Shown here piece after piece: positions 46,239-48,219 of a stretch of 48,219 nt of DNA. Where the stretch lies: positions 1 through 48,219 of IMG/VR virus record IMGVR_UViG_3300032307_000921; one strand, 5' to 3'. Source of the stretch: a virus. Positions within the stretch are counted from its first letter, which is position 1, and each line of letters opens with the position of its first letter. The translations under genes and the position numbers were made by a program. The notes under the pieces are model-generated. The model did not search any database and was not told where the DNA came from. It saw only the letters and a list, made by a program, of their open reading frames with translations.

Positions 46239-46753
46239 TATATTCCCCTAAATTCGTTTTCACTTACATAAGTGGCAATAACAGTTCTATAAAAAGGTTT
46301 ATATCCACCGTATGTATGTTTATTATCCGATTTTACATATCCATCATCACTAACAGCATAATATCTAACTCGGTCTTCGGACTCGTAGTATCCAATGTAA
46401 TCACCCATAAATATTTCGACACCCATATCATCCAAAGTTTTTTGATAGATACTAAACTGCATATTACCTGGTTCTTGTTGTTCTATTTTAGAAGTTCCAA
46501 TATTTTTATTAGTCGGAGCCATAACTTTAACTAATCCTTTTAATTCAACAGGTGCAAGAAACTGTATCCCATCTTCCAACACTTCTCCATATACATCATC
46601 AGTTTTTGTCTTTCTTCTATCAATACGGTAAAGTACTATGGTGAAATTCATATCACCGATTAGCCATTCTTCACCCATGCCGATATCTAAACTATAATCT
46701 TCAGCACCGAAGAATTTACCTAATCTTGTTATTGGAACTAACTTTTCTGCCAT
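46238..46753 (-). CDS. Probable neck / head-completion protein (gp14-like), 171 aa
   Basis: A 171-residue protein starting MAEKLVPITRLGKFFGAEDY. The arrangement resembles phage neck proteins of the gp14 type: YRIDRRKTKTDDVYGEVLED (42-61), a strand with APVELKGLVKVMAP, and MQFSIYQKTLDDMGVEIFMG followed by DYIGYYES. It is the first gene of the leftward structural run, before the gp15-like and sheath genes, as expected for a neck component. A TATTTATC box lies 26 bases upstream. The virion role is likely; the gp14 name is tentative. Confidence 0.5.
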   Translation of the reverse strand: MAEKLVPITRLGKFFGAEDYSLDIGMGEEWLIGDMNFTIVLYRIDRRKTKTDDVYGEVLEDGIQFLAPVELKGLVKVMAPTNKNIGTSKIEQQEPGNMQFSIYQKTLDDMGVEIFMGDYIGYYESEDRVRYYAVSDDGYVKSDNKHTYGGYKPFYRTVIATYVSENEFRGI

Positions 46754-46778
46754 TATATTATGTGGTTTCCTATATATT

Positions 46779-46786
46779 GATAAATA
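46779..46786 (-). promoter_or_regulatory. Candidate late promoter box TATTTATC
   Basis: Coding-strand TATTTATC followed by AATATATAGG, 26 bases upstream of the neck-like gene, in the 75-base divergent gap shared with the SNF2 helicase. No Bacteroidota-type promoter is seen for either gene. Confidence 0.42.
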
Positions 46787-46828
46787 CTCAGTTTATAACT
46801 ATATTTAAGCCAAATATTTTTCTTATAG

Positions 46829-48219
46829 ATGGATGTAAGTCTAGAATCGAAAGCATTATCCCTATTGGAATCTTATGAAGGTGGAAATAACTATTTGCTT
46901 GAACTCAAACGAAAGTCTCAAATAAATAAAAAATTCTATCCAACAAGAAGCCAATCTGAGTATATTATCAATAACCATAACAACCAACCAAAGGTTGCAA
47001 AGAAGTGGGTTATACTAGACGCATACTTCGCAAAAAAGTTAGCGGATGACAAATTATATACCATAATACCTGATAAAGTGTGGGTTGAAAAACTATTGTG
47101 TGATACAGAAAAAGCATTTCACATTTGGGGTAAGGTGTTCGAAACTGAAGAATTCCACGATTTTTGGTTACCAAAAGCCGCAATTATAAAAGACAATTCA
47201 GTTAAAGATGTTGTTATAGATTATGAAAAATATTCTCATAGACCTCCACTCCAACATCAAAAAGAATCAATCCAAAAACTTGTTGAAAATAAAAAATTCA
47301 TATTAGCTGACGATATGGGTTTGGGAAAAACCACTTCAACAATCATCGCAGCTTTAGAAACAGGAGCAAAGAAGATTCTTATCATTTGTCCTGCAACTCT
47401 GAAGATTAATTGGAAACGAGAAATTGAAAATTATTCAGACAGATCAATATTCATATCAGAAGGAAAAACATTTAGTACCGAACACGATTTTGTTATTATA
47501 AACTACGACATTATAAAAAACTTTCATGACACTAAGAAAAAAGATGAATCGCAAGTTATTTCTGCCAATTTTGATTTGGTGGTCGTTGACGAAGCTCACT
47601 ATATCAAAAATCCTACGGCACAAAGAACAAAACTAATAAACGACATTGCCAAAGGAGTTGATAGATTGTGGTTGTTGACAGGTACACCAATGACATCAAG
47701 ACCTATGGATTATTTCAATCTATTACATCTTATTGAATCACCCGTCGCCAAAAATTGGATGGCTTACGCAATTAGATACTGCGGCGGATATCAATTTAAT
47801 GTTGGAGGACGTAAAGTTTGGAACGTGACGGGTTCATCCAATTTGGAAGAGTTAAGAGACAGAACAACAGGTCTTGTATTACGAAGACTCAAAGAAAACG
47901 TGTTGGACTTACCCGAAAAAATAATAACCCCAGTTTATCTTAGATTGAAATCCAAAGCGTATGAAGAAGTTATGGGTGAGTATTATGATTGGTATGATAA
48001 GAACCCTGAAGAATCCAAATCATTAACTGTACAGTTTACCAAACTTACCAAAGTACGACAAATCATTGCGGATGAAAAAATACTTCAAACAATTGAAATC
48101 GCTGAAAACATTATTGAACAAGGTAAGAAGGTAATCATTTTCTGTAACTTCACCGATTCCCTAAATAAGATTTGTCAACATTTTGGAAAAGCCTCAGTTA
48201 AAGTCGATGGGTCTATGTC
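46829..48219 (+). CDS. SNF2-family DEAH helicase/translocase, partial (cut by right window edge)
   Basis: The plus-strand frame is open from the ATG at 46829 to the window edge (463 residues visible, no stop). SNF2 motifs are in order: motif I DDMGLGKTT (about 160-168), IICPATLKINWKREIE (motif Ia, about 185-200), motif II DEAH (about 254-257), motif III LLTGTPMTSRP (about 282-292), an RRLKENVLDLPEK segment (about 351-363), and the start of motor domain 2 (KVIIFCNFTDSLNKI). An N-terminal 130-residue part precedes the motor. Such phage proteins remodel DNA or anneal strands, in the manner of SMARCAL1-type translocases; T4 UvsW does comparable work but is a different family. It diverges from the structural run. 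Confidence 0.9.
   Translation, partial: MDVSLESKALSLLESYEGGNNYLLELKRKSQINKKFYPTRSQSEYIINNHNNQPKVAKKWVILDAYFAKKLADDKLYTIIPDKVWVEKLLCDTEKAFHIWGKVFETEEFHDFWLPKAAIIKDNSVKDVVIDYEKYSHRPPLQHQKESIQKLVENKKFILADDMGLGKTTSTIIAALETGAKKILIICPATLKINWKREIENYSDRSIFISEGKTFSTEHDFVIINYDIIKNFHDTKKKDESQVISANFDLVVVDEAHYIKNPTAQRTKLINDIAKGVDRLWLLTGTPMTSRPMDYFNLLHLIESPVAKNWMAYAIRYCGGYQFNVGGRKVWNVTGSSNLEELRDRTTGLVLRRLKENVLDLPEKIITPVYLRLKSKAYEEVMGEYYDWYDKNPEESKSLTVQFTKLTKVRQIIADEKILQTIEIAENIIEQGKKVIIFCNFTDSLNKICQHFGKASVKVDGSM

Noticed and set aside
3782-46786. Reading TATAAATA on the plus strand as classic T4 late promoters
   Set aside because: In that direction they would transcribe antisense to the virion genes. The coding-strand reading TATTTATN fits gene positions better.
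1-48219. CRISPR arrays, tRNA genes, insertion sequences, diversity-generating retroelement
   Set aside because: No regular repeat-spacer pattern, cloverleaf, transposase, reverse transcriptase or template/variable repeat pair was seen on either strand.

Overview
The window looks like part of the genome of a T4-type contractile-tailed phage (myovirus) that infects a member of the Bacteroidota. The phage call rests on clear homologues of T4 proteins: sheath gp18, tube gp19, baseplate gp25, gp6 and gp53, ssDNA-binding gp32, recombinase UvsX, 5' nuclease Rnh, helicase gp41, and class I ribonucleotide reductase NrdA/NrdB. The host call rests on one exact match to the Bacteroidota vegetative promoter (TTTG-N19-TATCTTTG) upstream of gene 32, on low GC content, and on the lack of strong Shine-Dalgarno sequences. 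No tRNA, rRNA, CRISPR array or insertion sequence was seen. Gaps between genes are short, and none exceeds 300 bases.

Almost everything is transcribed leftward (minus strand). Reading that way from the right: a probable neck protein (46753-46238), a 53-residue zinc-ribbon protein, a gp15-like tail terminator, a very large sheath (1069 aa), a HAD-type phosphatase, the tube, a gp26-like protein and an overlapping 59-residue ORF (candidate tail assembly chaperone pair), the tape measure (616 aa), a 1709-aa virion protein with an OmpA-like segment, gp53, a 2570-aa hub-like protein, and two small proteins. A UUCG-loop terminator at 23.05 kb ends this block.

A replication and nucleotide block follows (22976-14750): gp32, UvsX, Rnh, an unknown 150-aa protein, gp41, NrdB and NrdA. 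It starts at the host-type promoter and ends at a strong terminator at 14.72 kb. The baseplate then resumes with gp25, gp6, a 1614-aa protein with membrane-like segments, several unknown virion proteins (one with a PKD domain), and a protein of at least 952 aa cut by the left window edge. The replication block is thus embedded between baseplate hub and baseplate wedge genes.

Only two genes lie on the plus strand: a 53-residue ribbon-helix-helix protein facing away from the sheath gene, and an SNF2-family helicase cut by the right window edge. An octamer reading TATTTATN on the coding strand lies just upstream of many virion genes but not of the replication genes. It is a candidate late promoter element. 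Findings most worth checking: the ribbon-helix-helix gene with two direct repeats at its start, the overlapping ORF pair with a possible +1 frameshift site, the bacterial SSB-like tip on gp32, the TATTTATN boxes, and the membrane segments in the 1614-aa baseplate-region protein.
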